Positions 44,353-52,944 of a stretch of 64,000 bases of DNA are shown here, in pieces (positions within the stretch are counted from its first letter, which is position 1; every line of letters begins with the position of its first letter). The notes under the pieces are model-generated. The model was given only the letters and a program-made list of their open reading frames with translations, had not been told where the DNA came from and did not search any database. The stretch comes from Roseitranquillus sp963709765 (lineage in GTDB: Bacteria; Pseudomonadota; Alphaproteobacteria; Rhodobacterales; Rhodobacteraceae), in contig CAVPXL010000009.1 of assembly GCA_963709765.1 (NCBI GenBank), forward strand, positions 1 to 64,000. Direction: 5' to 3'. Both the position numbers and the translations under genes were made by a program.

Positions 44353-45000
44353 ATGTCGCTCTGGATCAAGGTGATGGCGGCGCTCCTCGCCGTCGGCCTC
44401 GGCGCCTGGCTCCTCTGGGGGCCGGTCGATCTCGCTCGATTTGTCACCGCCGAGCGGATCGAGCGGCTGGTCGCTCGCGCCGGCATCTGGGGCCCCCTCG
44501 CCGTGGTCGGCCTGATGACCCTCGCCGTCGTGATGAGTCCGATCCCGAGCGCGCCGATCGCGATGGCCGCCGGGGCCGGCTACGGCCATCTCTGGGGCAC
44601 CGTCTCCGTCGTCGCCGGCGCCGAGCTTGGCGCGCTGATCGCCTTCGGCATCGCCCGCGCGCTCGGCCGCGAGCCGCTCCGCCGCTGGTTCGGCGACAGC
44701 ATCGATGCCGGTCTACTCGGCTCGCAGAACGCCCTGACCGCGACGGTCTTCTTGAGCCGGCTGATGCCGTTCGTGTCTTTCGACCTGATCAGCTACGCCG
44801 CCGGCCTGAGCTGCCTGCGTTTCTGGCGTTTCGCGCTGGCGACGCTCGCGGGGATCATACCGGCGAGCTTCCTGCTCGCGCATTTCGGCATCACCGCCGC
44901 CGAAGGCGACATGAAAGCCTCCACCTGGGCAGTCCTCGCCATCGGCCTCTTCACCGGAGCGCCGCTGATCTGGGCGGCGTTCCGCGGCGGGCGCAAGTGA
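44353..45000 (+). CDS. TVP38/TMEM64 (DedA-like VTT domain) membrane protein
   Basis: Integral membrane protein of 215 residues from the ATG at 44353 (an upstream GTG at 44320 would add 11 residues). The VTT core is clear: MSPIPSAPIAMAAGAGYGHL with its proline/glycine re-entrant loop (about residues 59-78), AGAELGALIAFGIARALGRE (about 85-104), FLSRLMPFVSFDLISYAAGL (about 132-151) and a last helix. The family contains lipid scramblase-like or undecaprenyl-phosphate-related transporters; its role here is unknown. Single gene, converging with the TRAP permease. Confidence 0.9.
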   Translation: MSLWIKVMAALLAVGLGAWLLWGPVDLARFVTAERIERLVARAGIWGPLAVVGLMTLAVVMSPIPSAPIAMAAGAGYGHLWGTVSVVAGAELGALIAFGIARALGREPLRRWFGDSIDAGLLGSQNALTATVFLSRLMPFVSFDLISYAAGLSCLRFWRFALATLAGIIPASFLLAHFGITAAEGDMKASTWAVLAIGLFTGAPLIWAAFRGGRK

Positions 45001-45169
45001 GACACGGGGCGCCTCGCAACCCGCCCTGACCATGGGACGGCATGCCCAGCCTCGTATTGTCTTTGGCATCGGGTTCCTCACGAGGGCAAGCGGAAGTCGA
45101 AAACCGCTGCCGGCGAGCATAGGCCGACAACGGCCCTCTGCAGGTAAAGCGCGTCGGTTCGGCTGCGGG

Positions 45170-47086
45170 TCATCCCGCCTCGCCGCGACGGGACTTGGTC
45201 AGCGCGAACCATGCAGCGGCGCAGATGGCGAGGGTCGCACCAATCAGGTCGATCATCAGGGTGGCCGGAAACATCAGCGCGAGGCCGCCAGCAGCGAACA
45301 GAAGCCGCTGTGGTACGGAGACAGCGCCCGGAACTGGCGTTGCCGACTGGAGCGAGATCGCGAGCAGGACACTGCCGATGGCGTAGAGCGCGGTCGAATA
45401 GATGATGTCCGGCCAGGTTCCCTGGAGCAGCAATTCGGGGACGTAGACGAAGCTGAACGGCATGAGGACAAGGGTGGTACCGAATTTCAGCGCGGCGAAA
45501 CCGGTCTTCATCGGCGGCGCGCCTGCGATCGCAGCCCCGGCGAAGGCCGAAACGCAGACGGGCGGCGTGATGTTGGAGAGGCACGCGGCGTAGAAGACCG
45601 CGAGATGCGCCGCGATCATCGGCACGCCGAGCTGGACCAGCGCGGGCGCCGCGACCACCGAAAGAATGATGTAGGAGCCGGTCGTCGACGACCCCATCCC
45701 GATGATGATGGACACGAGCGTCACGAGGCAGAGCGCCAGGAACAGACTGCCGCCCGAGAACTCGATCAGCACCGCGGAGAACTTGAGCCCGAGGCCGGCG
45801 AGAACGATCCCGCCGATGATGATGCCGAGGGTGCCTATCGCCGCTCCGGCGGCGGCGTTGCTCTGCGCCCCTCCGATGAGGCCCTGCGCGATGGCGCTGG
45901 GCCCCATGCGCGTCGACCTTGGTGCGCCAGGAGAGGACGGCTGCGCTGACCGTGCCCCAGAAGGCGCAGAACTCTGGAGAGTAGCCCCGAGAACAGCAGA
46001 CCGACCACGATGACCAGTGGCAGGAAAAAGTGCCAGCCGCGGGCGAGCACCTTGCGGGTGCTCGGGATCTCTGCTGGCAGGCAGGCCCTTGAGGCCGAGT
46101 CGCACCGCTTCGAGATCGACCATGGTCAGCAGGAAGATGAAGAAGACGGTCGCCGGGATGACGTTGATGAGGGCGATGTAAAGATAGCTGGTCTCGGTCA
46201 GCGTCGCGAGGATGAAGACGCCCGCGCCCATCACGGGCGGCATGAACTGGCCGCCCGTCGATGAAATCGCCTCGATGGCTCCGGCGTCGTGGGGTCGATA
46301 GCCGGTCCGCTTCATCAGTGGGATCGTGAAGGATCCGGTGGTGACCACGTTCGCGACCGAAGAGCCCGAGATCGACCCGAAGAGGGCCGATGTCAGGACC
46401 GCGATCTTGGCCGGACCGCCCCGCCAGCGGCCCGCAATGGCGGTGCCGAGATCCATGAAGAAGGTGCCGGCCCCTGATCGCTCGAGAAAGGCGCCGAAGA
46501 TCATGAACGGGAAGACAAAGGTCGCGAAAGTGGCGGTGACGACGCCGAACAGCGCCTCTTGCGTCGAATAGGTGAATTCCAGGATGCGCTCGATCGACAT
46601 GCCCGGATGCGCGAGCTGCCCGGGCAGGTAGCGGCCGTAATAGAGCTGAAGCAGGAACACGATCGCGATGATGGAGATGGTCGGCCCAAGCGCCCGCCGG
46701 CTGGTCTCGAGCATGACGACGATGGCAACCGCGCCCATCGCGAGGTCCCATTGGCTGGGGGCGGAGACGCGGAAGATCGCGTAGCTGACGTATTGATTGA
46801 TCCAGTAGCCGACGGAGGCGACCGTCAGCGCGATCAGAACAAGGTCGAGGATGCTGGGCCGGTCCTTCGGCGAGCCCTTCGTCGCCGGGTAGATCAGGAA
46901 CACCAGCACCGAGGTCAGCATCAGGTAGACGCCGCGGTTGCTCTGCGTCGAGATCAGCCCGAAGCCGGATGTGTAGAGATAGAAGAGGGAGAACCCCGCC
47001 GCCGTGAAGTTGAACGCAAGGGCATAGGGGCCGGTGAGCGTACGGCGCGCACCTTCGACCCGGAACAGCCAGGGCAGGTTGAGCAT
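45170..47086 (-). CDS. TRAP transporter fused permease (TAXI family), with internal compensated frameshifts
   Basis: Second DctQM-type fused permease, 638 codons in one open frame. The N-terminal half is normal (FGSISGSSVANVVTTGSF and STGGQFMPPVMGAG are the DctM hallmarks). Between about 46083 and 45905 the frame reads Arg/Pro-rich nonsense, while the right transmembrane sequence (LARGWHFFLPLVIVVGLLFSG, split, then SPEFCAFWGTVSAAVLSW) is present in the other two frames. The main frame resumes at MGPSAIAQGLIGGAQSN. Three one-base shifts that sum to a multiple of three explain this, so the deduced protein has about 55 wrong residues. Partner of the TAXI protein at 47159. Confidence 0.88.
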   Translation of the reverse strand: MLNLPWLFRVEGARRTLTGPYALAFNFTAAGFSLFYLYTSGFGLISTQSNRGVYLMLTSVLVFLIYPATKGSPKDRPSILDLVLIALTVASVGYWINQYVSYAIFRVSAPSQWDLAMGAVAIVVMLETSRRALGPTISIIAIVFLLQLYYGRYLPGQLAHPGMSIERILEFTYSTQEALFGVVTATFATFVFPFMIFGAFLERSGAGTFFMDLGTAIAGRWRGGPAKIAVLTSALFGSISGSSVANVVTTGSFTIPLMKRTGYRPHDAGAIEAISSTGGQFMPPVMGAGVFILATLTETSYLYIALINVIPATVFFIFLLTMVDLEAVRLGLKGLPASRDPEHPQGARPRLALFPATGHRGRSAVLGATLQSSAPSGARSAQPSSPGAPRSTRMGPSAIAQGLIGGAQSNAAAGAAIGTLGIIIGGIVLAGLGLKFSAVLIEFSGGSLFLALCLVTLVSIIIGMGSSTTGSYIILSVVAAPALVQLGVPMIAAHLAVFYAACLSNITPPVCVSAFAGAAIAGAPPMKTGFAALKFGTTLVLMPFSFVYVPELLLQGTWPDIIYSTALYAIGSVLLAISLQSATPVPGAVSVPQRLLFAAGGLALMFPATLMIDLIGATLAICAAAWFALTKSRRGEAG

Positions 47087-47113
47087 TGGCGGCCATCCGA
47101 AAGAGAACGAAAA

Positions 47114-47137
47114 GCCCCGGCCGAGAGCGGCCGGGGC
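47114..47137 (-). terminator. intercistronic hairpin between TAXI binding protein and TRAP permease
   Basis: A 10-bp stem, GCCCCGGCCG (47114-47123) with CGGCCGGGGC (47128-47137), and loop AGAG. Read leftward it is followed by TTTTCGTT, so it resembles a partial Rho-independent terminator that would lower permease expression relative to the binding protein. Confidence 0.65.
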
Positions 47138-47158
47138 AGGTTGTTCAGCGCTTCGGTC

Positions 47159-48115
47159 TCAGCCCTCGGGCCAGAGGCCCTGATCGCGATAGTAGGCCTC
47201 GGCGCCGGGATGCATCGGCGCGCCGAGCTTCTGGAAGTTCTCGATGTCCGGCTTCATCTGCGCCCACGCCTTGTGACCCTGCGCCAGCGTGTCCTGCTTC
47301 TCGTAGGCGGCCGCCACCATACGTTTGACGACGTCCTCGGGCACGCGCTCATGCGCGACCCAATAGACCGTCGTGAACGGCATGTCGGTGGCCGGGACGC
47401 CCTTGTAGGTCGTCTCGGGCATCGTGCCGGTGTGGTAGAACGGATAGGTGTCGCCGATCGTCGCGAGCTGCTCCTCGGTGTAACCGAGAACGGTGATGTC
47501 GCGCGTCTCCGCAAGCTCGGTCACCGCCGCGGCGGGCGAGGACGACTGGCAGAAGGCGTCGATCTGCCCGTTGCCCAGCGCGCGCCCGGCATCGGCGAAT
47601 GTCATGAGCTGCGGATCGATCTCGTCGATCAGTCCCAGCGCGGTCAGGATGTTGGTGCAGTTGAACACCGTCCCCGATCCCGGCGGGCCGAGCGCGACGG
47701 TCCTGCCCGCGAGGTCTCCGATGTTCTCGATCCCGCTGTCGCCCAGCGTCACGAAGTAGGTGGGCCCCTCGTAGGCCATCGCGACGCCGCGCAGCATGTC
47801 GCCCTTCTCGCTGTTGGCGAACGGTCCCTCCTGGTCCTGCGACATGAAGACGTGGCTGCCGTAGACGATGCCCATGTCGAGCTCGCCCTTGATGAGGCGC
47901 AGCGCGTTCTCGGTCGAGCCGCCGGTGGTGACCTGCGTGATGTTTACGTCGGGCAGGTCCTTGCCGAGCTCGGTGCCGGCGACGCCGACCATGTAATACA
48001 TGACTCCACCTGGGTTCGATCCGCCCCAGGCGATTTCGGTAGTGTCCTGCGCCGAGACGCCGGCGGGCAGCGCGATCGCCGAAGCCGCGCAGAGCGCATA
48101 CAGTGTTCGTTTCAT
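47159..48115 (-). CDS. TAXI-family TRAP transporter solute-binding protein
   Basis: Periplasmic binding protein of 318 residues with signal peptide MKRTLYALCAASAIALPAGVSAQ and a strong GAGGAGGAG ribosome site. The mature start has AWGGSNPGGVMYYMVGVAG, then VTTGGSTENALRLIKGELDMG and ALGPPGSGTVFNCTNILTAL, all TAXI-type, and MHPGAEAYYRDQGLWPEG at the end. It belongs with the downstream fused permease. Upstream, an FAH-family hydrolase gene (81-base gap) suggests the imported compound is a dicarbonyl or acyl-pyruvate-like acid. Confidence 0.93.
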   Translation of the reverse strand: MKRTLYALCAASAIALPAGVSAQDTTEIAWGGSNPGGVMYYMVGVAGTELGKDLPDVNITQVTTGGSTENALRLIKGELDMGIVYGSHVFMSQDQEGPFANSEKGDMLRGVAMAYEGPTYFVTLGDSGIENIGDLAGRTVALGPPGSGTVFNCTNILTALGLIDEIDPQLMTFADAGRALGNGQIDAFCQSSSPAAAVTELAETRDITVLGYTEEQLATIGDTYPFYHTGTMPETTYKGVPATDMPFTTVYWVAHERVPEDVVKRMVAAAYEKQDTLAQGHKAWAQMKPDIENFQKLGAPMHPGAEAYYRDQGLWPEG

Positions 48116-48196
48116 GCAATCTCCTCCTCTGGTTTCCAGGGTGTTTGACCCCGTTGGCGAGCCCCTTCTGACGGGGACGTTGGAGCGCCGGCCGCC

Positions 48197-49066
48197 CTAT
48201 TCGCGGCGACGGCATTCATTCGTGAGCGTCCCGATCCCGGCGATCTCGATTGTGACCACATCCCCGTGCTTCAGGTACTTCGGCGGGGTGAACCCGATCC
48301 CCACCCCGGCAGGCGTGCCCGTGGCGATCACGTCTCCGGGGCGCAGGGTGACACCGGCCGAGATCGTCGCGATGATCGTCGGGATGTCGAAGATGAGAAG
48401 GCCGGTATTCGAGTCCTGCCGCGTCTCGCCGTTGACATCGCACCGGATCGACGTGTTGGCGATGTCGATCTCATCGCGCGTGACGGCCCAGGGCCCCATC
48501 GGGCAAAAGGTGTCCTGCGACTTTCCGATCAGCCACTGACTGTACCGACCCTGTAGATCGCGTGCCGTCACGTCGTTGACGATCGTGTATCCCCAGACAT
48601 GGTCCAGCGCGTTCTCCCTCGAGATCCCACGCCCCTCCTTGCCGATGATGACGGCCAGTTCGGCCTCGTAATCGACGGCCTCGGACACAGCCGGGTCGAT
48701 GAGAATTGGCTGGCCGGTCGCGATGACCGTCTCGGGCACCTTGGAAAAGATGATCGGGTGCTCGGGCACGGCGCCCTTGGCGGCACTGGAATCGAAGCCG
48801 CTCCTTGAAAATTCGTGCGCATGCTCGTGGTAGTTCTTGCCGACACAGAAGATGTTGCGAGTGGGGCGCGGAATCGGAGACTCCGTCGTGAGCTCCGAAA
48901 GCGGCACGGGAGTCTTCCGCGCCGGAAGGTCTTCGCGGCCGATCAGGCAAGCGACACCCCGCTCGCATTCCAATTGCGCGATGTCGAATGGGATGACGGC
49001 ACCCGCGGATTCGTCGACTTCGCCCACGATCCGCTCGCCGTTGTGCCTGAATGTACCGACCTTCAC
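48197..49066 (-). CDS. fumarylacetoacetate hydrolase (FAH) family protein
   Basis: Cytoplasmic metal-dependent hydrolase, decarboxylase or lyase of 289 residues. The N-terminal small domain precedes IFCVGKNYHEHAHEF (catalytic His region, about residues 72-86). Metal ligands are in VDYEAELAVIIGKEGRG (two Glu, about 131-147) and NDVTARDLQGR (Asp, about 163-173), followed by DVIATGTPAGVGIGF (about 243-257). The fold is that of acylpyruvases and ureidoglycolate lyase; the reaction here is not determined. First gene of the leftward FAH-TAXI-TRAP operon and divergent from a GntR regulator. Confidence 0.92.
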   Translation of the reverse strand: MKVGTFRHNGERIVGEVDESAGAVIPFDIAQLECERGVACLIGREDLPARKTPVPLSELTTESPIPRPTRNIFCVGKNYHEHAHEFSRSGFDSSAAKGAVPEHPIIFSKVPETVIATGQPILIDPAVSEAVDYEAELAVIIGKEGRGISRENALDHVWGYTIVNDVTARDLQGRYSQWLIGKSQDTFCPMGPWAVTRDEIDIANTSIRCDVNGETRQDSNTGLLIFDIPTIIATISAGVTLRPGDVIATGTPAGVGIGFTPPKYLKHGDVVTIEIAGIGTLTNECRRRE

Positions 49067-49081
49067 CGGCTCTCCCCGAGA

Positions 49082-49178
49082 CTACCAAAGTTGATACCTT
49101 GGTAGGCCAATCTGGACCGGCATGCAACGTTGGCGCTGGAGTTTGCGGCAAGGATCTGCTATTGGATCATAATTGGAT
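49082..49178. promoter_or_regulatory. divergent control region with candidate GntR operator
   Basis: The 127-base space between the FAH and GntR starts holds an inverted repeat CTACCAA (49082-49088) / TTGGTAG (49099-49105) with a 10-base spacer, and two direct copies of ATTGGAT (49161-49167, 49172-49178). FadR-subfamily regulators bind short palindromes in such divergent regions, so control of both directions by the adjacent GntR protein is a reasonable inference. Confidence 0.45.
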
Positions 49179-49193
49179 TAGTGTAGTGCGAGC

Positions 49194-49868
49194 ATGACTC
49201 GAGGAAATTCGGACTTCGTCGCTTCCGAACTGCGACAGCGGATTGGGGCCGGTACATGGCCCAACGGCGGCCGCCTCCCCACCGAGCGCTCCATCGCCGA
49301 GCAAATGGGAGTCGCCCGGAACACGGTGCGGCGTGCCTTGGACCGGTTGGAACAGGACGGTCTACTGGTCCGTCATGTTGGTCGCGGCACATACCTGCGC
49401 GATACGTCCCGGCCCGCGCCCATTCTTGAATGCGCCCGGCGCATGCAAGGCGCTTCCCCGGCAGACATGATGGAGGTGCGGCTCTTGCTGGAACCGGCGG
49501 CCGCGGCATTCGCCGCTACCAATGCGACCGCCGGTGAACTGGACGCGATCCGGCAAGCCCACGAGAACGCCATCGGATCCGACACCATGCTCGACTTCGA
49601 GGAATGGGACGCCGCGTTGCATCGGCTTCTCCTGTCCTGCACTCACAATTCCCTGCTGCGCGAGATGCACGCGATCCTCGGCATGCTCCGCGAACAAGAT
49701 TCCTGGCACGAGCTGAAGCAGCGATCGTTCTCGCCGGAAAGGCGTCAGGTTTATTGCGACCAACATGAGGAAATCGTCCGGTCACTCGAACGGCGCCTCG
49801 CTCAGGATGCCGAGGTTGCCATGCGCGCGCATCTCAGGACCGTTCAGGACAACATGATCGGCCGTTGA
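49194..49868 (+). CDS. GntR-family transcriptional regulator, FCD (FadR) type
   Basis: A 224-residue regulator. The winged helix (about residues 8-70) has RLPTERSIAEQMGVARNTVRRALDRL, split here, and LLVRHVGRGTYLRD for the wing. The C-terminal FCD helical ligand domain includes ASPADMMEVRLLLEPAAAAFA, the metal-ligand-like DAALHRLLLSCTHN (Asp and His) and CDQHEEIVRSLERR (His). These proteins bind carboxylic acids. It diverges from the FAH-TAXI-TRAP operon and is its likely ligand-responsive repressor. Confidence 0.92.
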   Translation: MTRGNSDFVASELRQRIGAGTWPNGGRLPTERSIAEQMGVARNTVRRALDRLEQDGLLVRHVGRGTYLRDTSRPAPILECARRMQGASPADMMEVRLLLEPAAAAFAATNATAGELDAIRQAHENAIGSDTMLDFEEWDAALHRLLLSCTHNSLLREMHAILGMLREQDSWHELKQRSFSPERRQVYCDQHEEIVRSLERRLAQDAEVAMRAHLRTVQDNMIGR

Positions 49869-50820
49869 AGCTCGATCGGGGCCGGATTTCGCGGCCTGGC
49901 CGAGCAAGCTGAACGGGAGCAGAGACAACGTCCCATCAAAGGCCGTCCGTCGAGGGCACGGCGGTCGCGGTTCACTCGAGGCTCGGCAAGATGCGGAGCG
50001 AACCGACGCGGCGCGTGAGCGTCTTGGGCAAGCTGGCGGTATCGACGCGGACGGCCCACAGCGGCCGTTGGGCGCCAACGAGAACCGCCGCGACGCCGCG
50101 TGGCTTGCTGCCAATCGTGCTGGGCACAGCGCAGCCGAGCGTCGGAATAGACGCTGCCCCGACGAAGCTGCATTTTCGCAATAGACCGAGTTTCTGGCGT
50201 CCTCCCTGGGCGCATTCGATCGTCATCAGCCGGGGGAGTAGAGGCGAGGAAAGCACATCGCACCGGACGGGCTCTCAGAGGGCGCCCCATTCCAGCCAGC
50301 GCCGCTCCGCGGCCGTCAGAAGCGCCACGATTTCGACATCGTAGGCGGCGAGGTCCGCCTCCCCGAGGAACCCCTTCCTATTAGTTCGATGTGCAGAGCC
50401 CGCGCGTTTGCCAATGTCTCTCGGACCGTTTGCGTTCCATTGGCTCACTCCAGTCGGCGATCCGCGCGATCTCGTCCGGCAGCTTAAAGATTTCCGGTGA
50501 GAAAGAACCAGGCAGTCAGTGTAGGTTCGCCAAGGCAACCCCATCGACAACATGCGAAGGGTTTGGCCCCATCGCCTCCGGCACTTGCCCTCGCGAAAGC
50601 GTCTTCCCGATCCGGCTGCGGCCGGATATTCTCTTGTTTTCAGAATTAAGCGGGAATGGCTTTTGGCTGGCGTCGGCGGCAGCTGGCCGGGAAAAGTTCT
50701 CTCAGAACCGGCGCTCTCCCAACCTGATGACTGCGCCATCCTGGTGAATTTCCCATGAGCCACTGTCTGTGAAAATCAGAGACTTTCTCCCCTCACGGAA
50801 CTGCTTGCCATCAACGAACA
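49869..50820. other. gene-poor region, possible gene remnants
   Basis: About 950 bases with no convincing gene. Two leftward frames contain protein-like tails: one ending at 49972 (GAQRPLWAVRVDTASLPKT) and one ending at 50275 (DLAAYDVEIVALLTAAERR). Neither has a start with ribosome site, and I cannot name a family. GC content is lower than in the flanking genes. It reads as decayed DNA. Confidence 0.35.
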
Positions 50821-51048
50821 TCACGATGCGCTGCCATCCCGTTCGGCCTCATATACGTCCTTGGCCGCCTTTCCCAGCGCACCCGCCAGCATCCCAGCGG
50901 AGCCCAGAGTGAACAACCAGACTGCCAGATGATGCAGCGATTTGAACTGGTCGAAGAAGAGGATGGAGCCGATCACGAAGAGCGAGTTTCCGATAATGCC
51001 TATCCCCAGATGGATGTACTGGTAATCGGTGACGAGGGTGCGGATCAT
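50821..51048 (-). CDS. YrhK-family small membrane protein
   Basis: A 75-residue protein with start MIRTLVTDYQYIHLGIGIIG at 51048. Two hydrophobic segments, IHLGIGIIGNSLFVIGSILFF (split, about residues 12-32) and LAVWLFTLGSAGMLAGALGK (about 41-60), and the NSLFVIGSILFF element match the YrhK domain. Function is unknown. A longer leftward frame covers it but has no support upstream of this start. Confidence 0.78.
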   Translation of the reverse strand: MIRTLVTDYQYIHLGIGIIGNSLFVIGSILFFDQFKSLHHLAVWLFTLGSAGMLAGALGKAAKDVYEAERDGSAS

Positions 51049-51451
51049 GCTGACAGGCTCCGTTTTAAGTTGACGCTGGAACGGGTTGTTTCGCGCAGCA
51101 GCACTTTGTGAGGAAAAGCGGATAGCCGCGAGGCGCCGGTCGCGATTCCTCTCCCCCAGCGGGTCGTCGCGGAGCGCTACTGGATGGGACGATCGACGAG
51201 CCGGACCTCGCGCCCGGGACGCTCTGCCGCGTCCTCGCAGTGCTCCGCAATCGTCAATACGGTCCAAAGGGCCCTGGCCGCCTGCGACTTTCAATGGCCG
51301 ATGCAGGGACGATCGCGCATTTCCGACCAGACGCGGAGCGGCGGAGAACCGGGACCTCGATTGCGCCTTCTGCGACAGCGCATTTTGAAACAACGGTTTG
51401 CGCCTATTCTGCGCCCGCGCAGAAGGTGGCGCTTGAAAGGCATCGTGCGAC
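51049..51451. other. gap with no recognisable gene
   Basis: About 400 bases between the YrhK gene and the SurA-like gene terminator. Frames here give Arg/Ser-rich, shadow-like translations. I see no RNA gene or repeat. Confidence 0.35.
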
Positions 51452-51474
51452 GCCCCTCGCCAAGGGCGAGGGGC
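51452..51474 (-). terminator. hairpin after the SurA-like gene
   Basis: GCCCCTCGCC (51452-51461) pairs with GGCGAGGGGC (51465-51474) around a 3-base loop, 16 bases past the stop of the leftward SurA-like gene. Stem and position suggest a terminator; no long T-run follows. Confidence 0.55.
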
Positions 51475-51490
51475 CGAGGTCGGAGGTGGC

Positions 51491-52234
51491 TCAGTTGTCC
51501 TTCGCCTGTTCGTCCGTCGTTTCCGACGAATCCGCTTCTGCATCCTGAGGCTGCTCGGCGGTCGCGCCGGTCTGATCCTGTTGCGTCCCGGCGCCCGGTT
51601 GCGGATCGAGCGGCTGTCCGCTCGGATCGTAGAAGACAATCTCCGCGCCTTGGCGCAGTCGTGCCTGGATGTCCTGCATGGCCTGCTGGCGCAAATGCTG
51701 CTCGATCTGCGGACGCAATTGCTCCATCGCCGGGAGTTCCTGGTCAGCATTTCCCTGCAGGCCATCATAAACCTGCTGAACGGACTCGTCCGTCACCGCG
51801 TTCCCCATCTCGCGGTCGATCCACACCTGCACCATAGCGTCTTCCTCCGCCCCCTGGGCCGAGGTTTCGATCAGGGCCAGAACGTCTGGATCCTCGGCGA
51901 AGTTCTGCGCACGCGCCTCCTCCAGGATCAGCTCGCGCAGTACCAACTGCTCCAGCGCGAGGGGGATCACCATCTGCGGCGGCTGCGAGCGCAACCGCGG
52001 GGGCAGCATGCCGATGACGGTCATCACGTCCGAGCCGCGGATCTCGGTCTCGCCCACTGTGGCGACCAGTGTGTCCGCTTGCTGCTGGGCCTGTTGCTCC
52101 TCAGCCGAAGCCTGAGGCTGCTGCGCCTGGGCAGCATCATCCTGCGCTTGCTGCGCAACGACACCGGTGGCGAACGGTAGTCCGACGAGCGCCGCGAGAA
52201 CGGTGCTCTGCATGAAGTCTTTTGTAGCAGTCAT
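51491..52234 (-). CDS. exported SurA N-terminal-like protein, no PPIase domain
   Basis: A 247-residue exported protein. A hydrophobic leader (MQSTVLAALVGLPFATGVVAQ) is followed by a Gln/Ala-rich spacer. Residues about 55-200 look like the helical SurA/PpiC chaperone domain: VATVGETEIRGSDVMTVIG, LALEQLVLRELILEEARAQ and LRPQIEQHLRQQAMQDIQARL. No parvulin domain follows; the C-terminal 45 residues are a disordered Gln/Asp/Ser tail. It may be a periplasmic chaperone-like protein. Strong acidity and repeats of Gln set it apart from its neighbours. The EF-hand gene lies 113 bases upstream on the same strand. Confidence 0.75.
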   Translation of the reverse strand: MTATKDFMQSTVLAALVGLPFATGVVAQQAQDDAAQAQQPQASAEEQQAQQQADTLVATVGETEIRGSDVMTVIGMLPPRLRSQPPQMVIPLALEQLVLRELILEEARAQNFAEDPDVLALIETSAQGAEEDAMVQVWIDREMGNAVTDESVQQVYDGLQGNADQELPAMEQLRPQIEQHLRQQAMQDIQARLRQGAEIVFYDPSGQPLDPQPGAGTQQDQTGATAEQPQDAEADSSETTDEQAKDN

Positions 52235-52347
52235 GGAATTTCCTCCTGATCGAGAATCCGCACTCCCATGTCTCCGGGCTGCGGACGAATGTTCCGCACC
52301 GACCTTCGGTGTGGAACTTGCTGTTCGCGCGGGTTGCTGGAGACGCT

Positions 52348-52944
52348 CTAGAAGACGTCGCCGACATCCTCGATTTCGGCCTCGACGTCGTCGCCGTCGA
52401 ACCAGCCCTCGAACCAGCCCTCTTCCTCCACGGTGATGACCTGATCCTCGCTCATGCTGGCATCGGCGGTATCGTAGATTCCGGTCGTGAATTCTTCCTC
52501 GCTGAGGAGCGAGTCACCGTCGGTGTCCCAGCCGTTGTAGTAGTTGTTGTCCCAGGCGCCGCCGAACTCGGTCCGGTCGATGGTCCCCGAGGTGTCGAGA
52601 TCGTAGTCGCTGAACGGCGTGGCGTAGTCCGGGCCGTACCAGCGCTCGGAGCCGAGGGTGTACTCATCCTCGGTGATCTCGAGATCGTTGTCGGTATCCC
52701 ATCTGGAGAAGACGCCGGTGGCGAACTCGCCTTCGTTCAGGCCGACCTCGTTGTCCCGGTCCCAGGCGCCGAACGTGCCGGTCTCGGCAAATCCCGTGGC
52801 GAACTCCTGGCTCGACAGCTCAAGATTTCCGTCGCTGTCCCAATCTGTGTGGGCCCACGTCGCCTGGCCGTAGGAGGCAGCCGGGATCAGGAGCGCAGTT
52901 GTCAGCGCGGCCGCACGAACAGTGCAATATTTCTTCCATAGCAT
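52348..52944 (-). CDS. exported EF-hand calcium-binding protein
   Basis: A 198-residue exported acidic protein: leader ending near AASYGQ, then five Ca-loop-like repeats of about 22-30 residues, DWDSDGNLELSSQEF, AWDRDNEVGLNEGEF, RWDTDNDLEITEDEY, DYDLDTSGTIDRTEF and GWDTDGDSLLSEEEF. Loops 1, 3, 4 and 5 have Asp at positions 1, 3 and 5 and Glu at 12; loop 2 is weaker (Glu at 6). The tail is Glu/Asp/Trp-rich (EEEGWFEGWFDGDDVE). Calmodulin-like calcium buffering or calcium-dependent surface function is likely; partner unknown. Sits upstream of the SurA-like gene. Confidence 0.88.
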   Translation of the reverse strand: MLWKKYCTVRAAALTTALLIPAASYGQATWAHTDWDSDGNLELSSQEFATGFAETGTFGAWDRDNEVGLNEGEFATGVFSRWDTDNDLEITEDEYTLGSERWYGPDYATPFSDYDLDTSGTIDRTEFGGAWDNNYYNGWDTDGDSLLSEEEFTTGIYDTADASMSEDQVITVEEEGWFEGWFDGDDVEAEIEDVGDVF

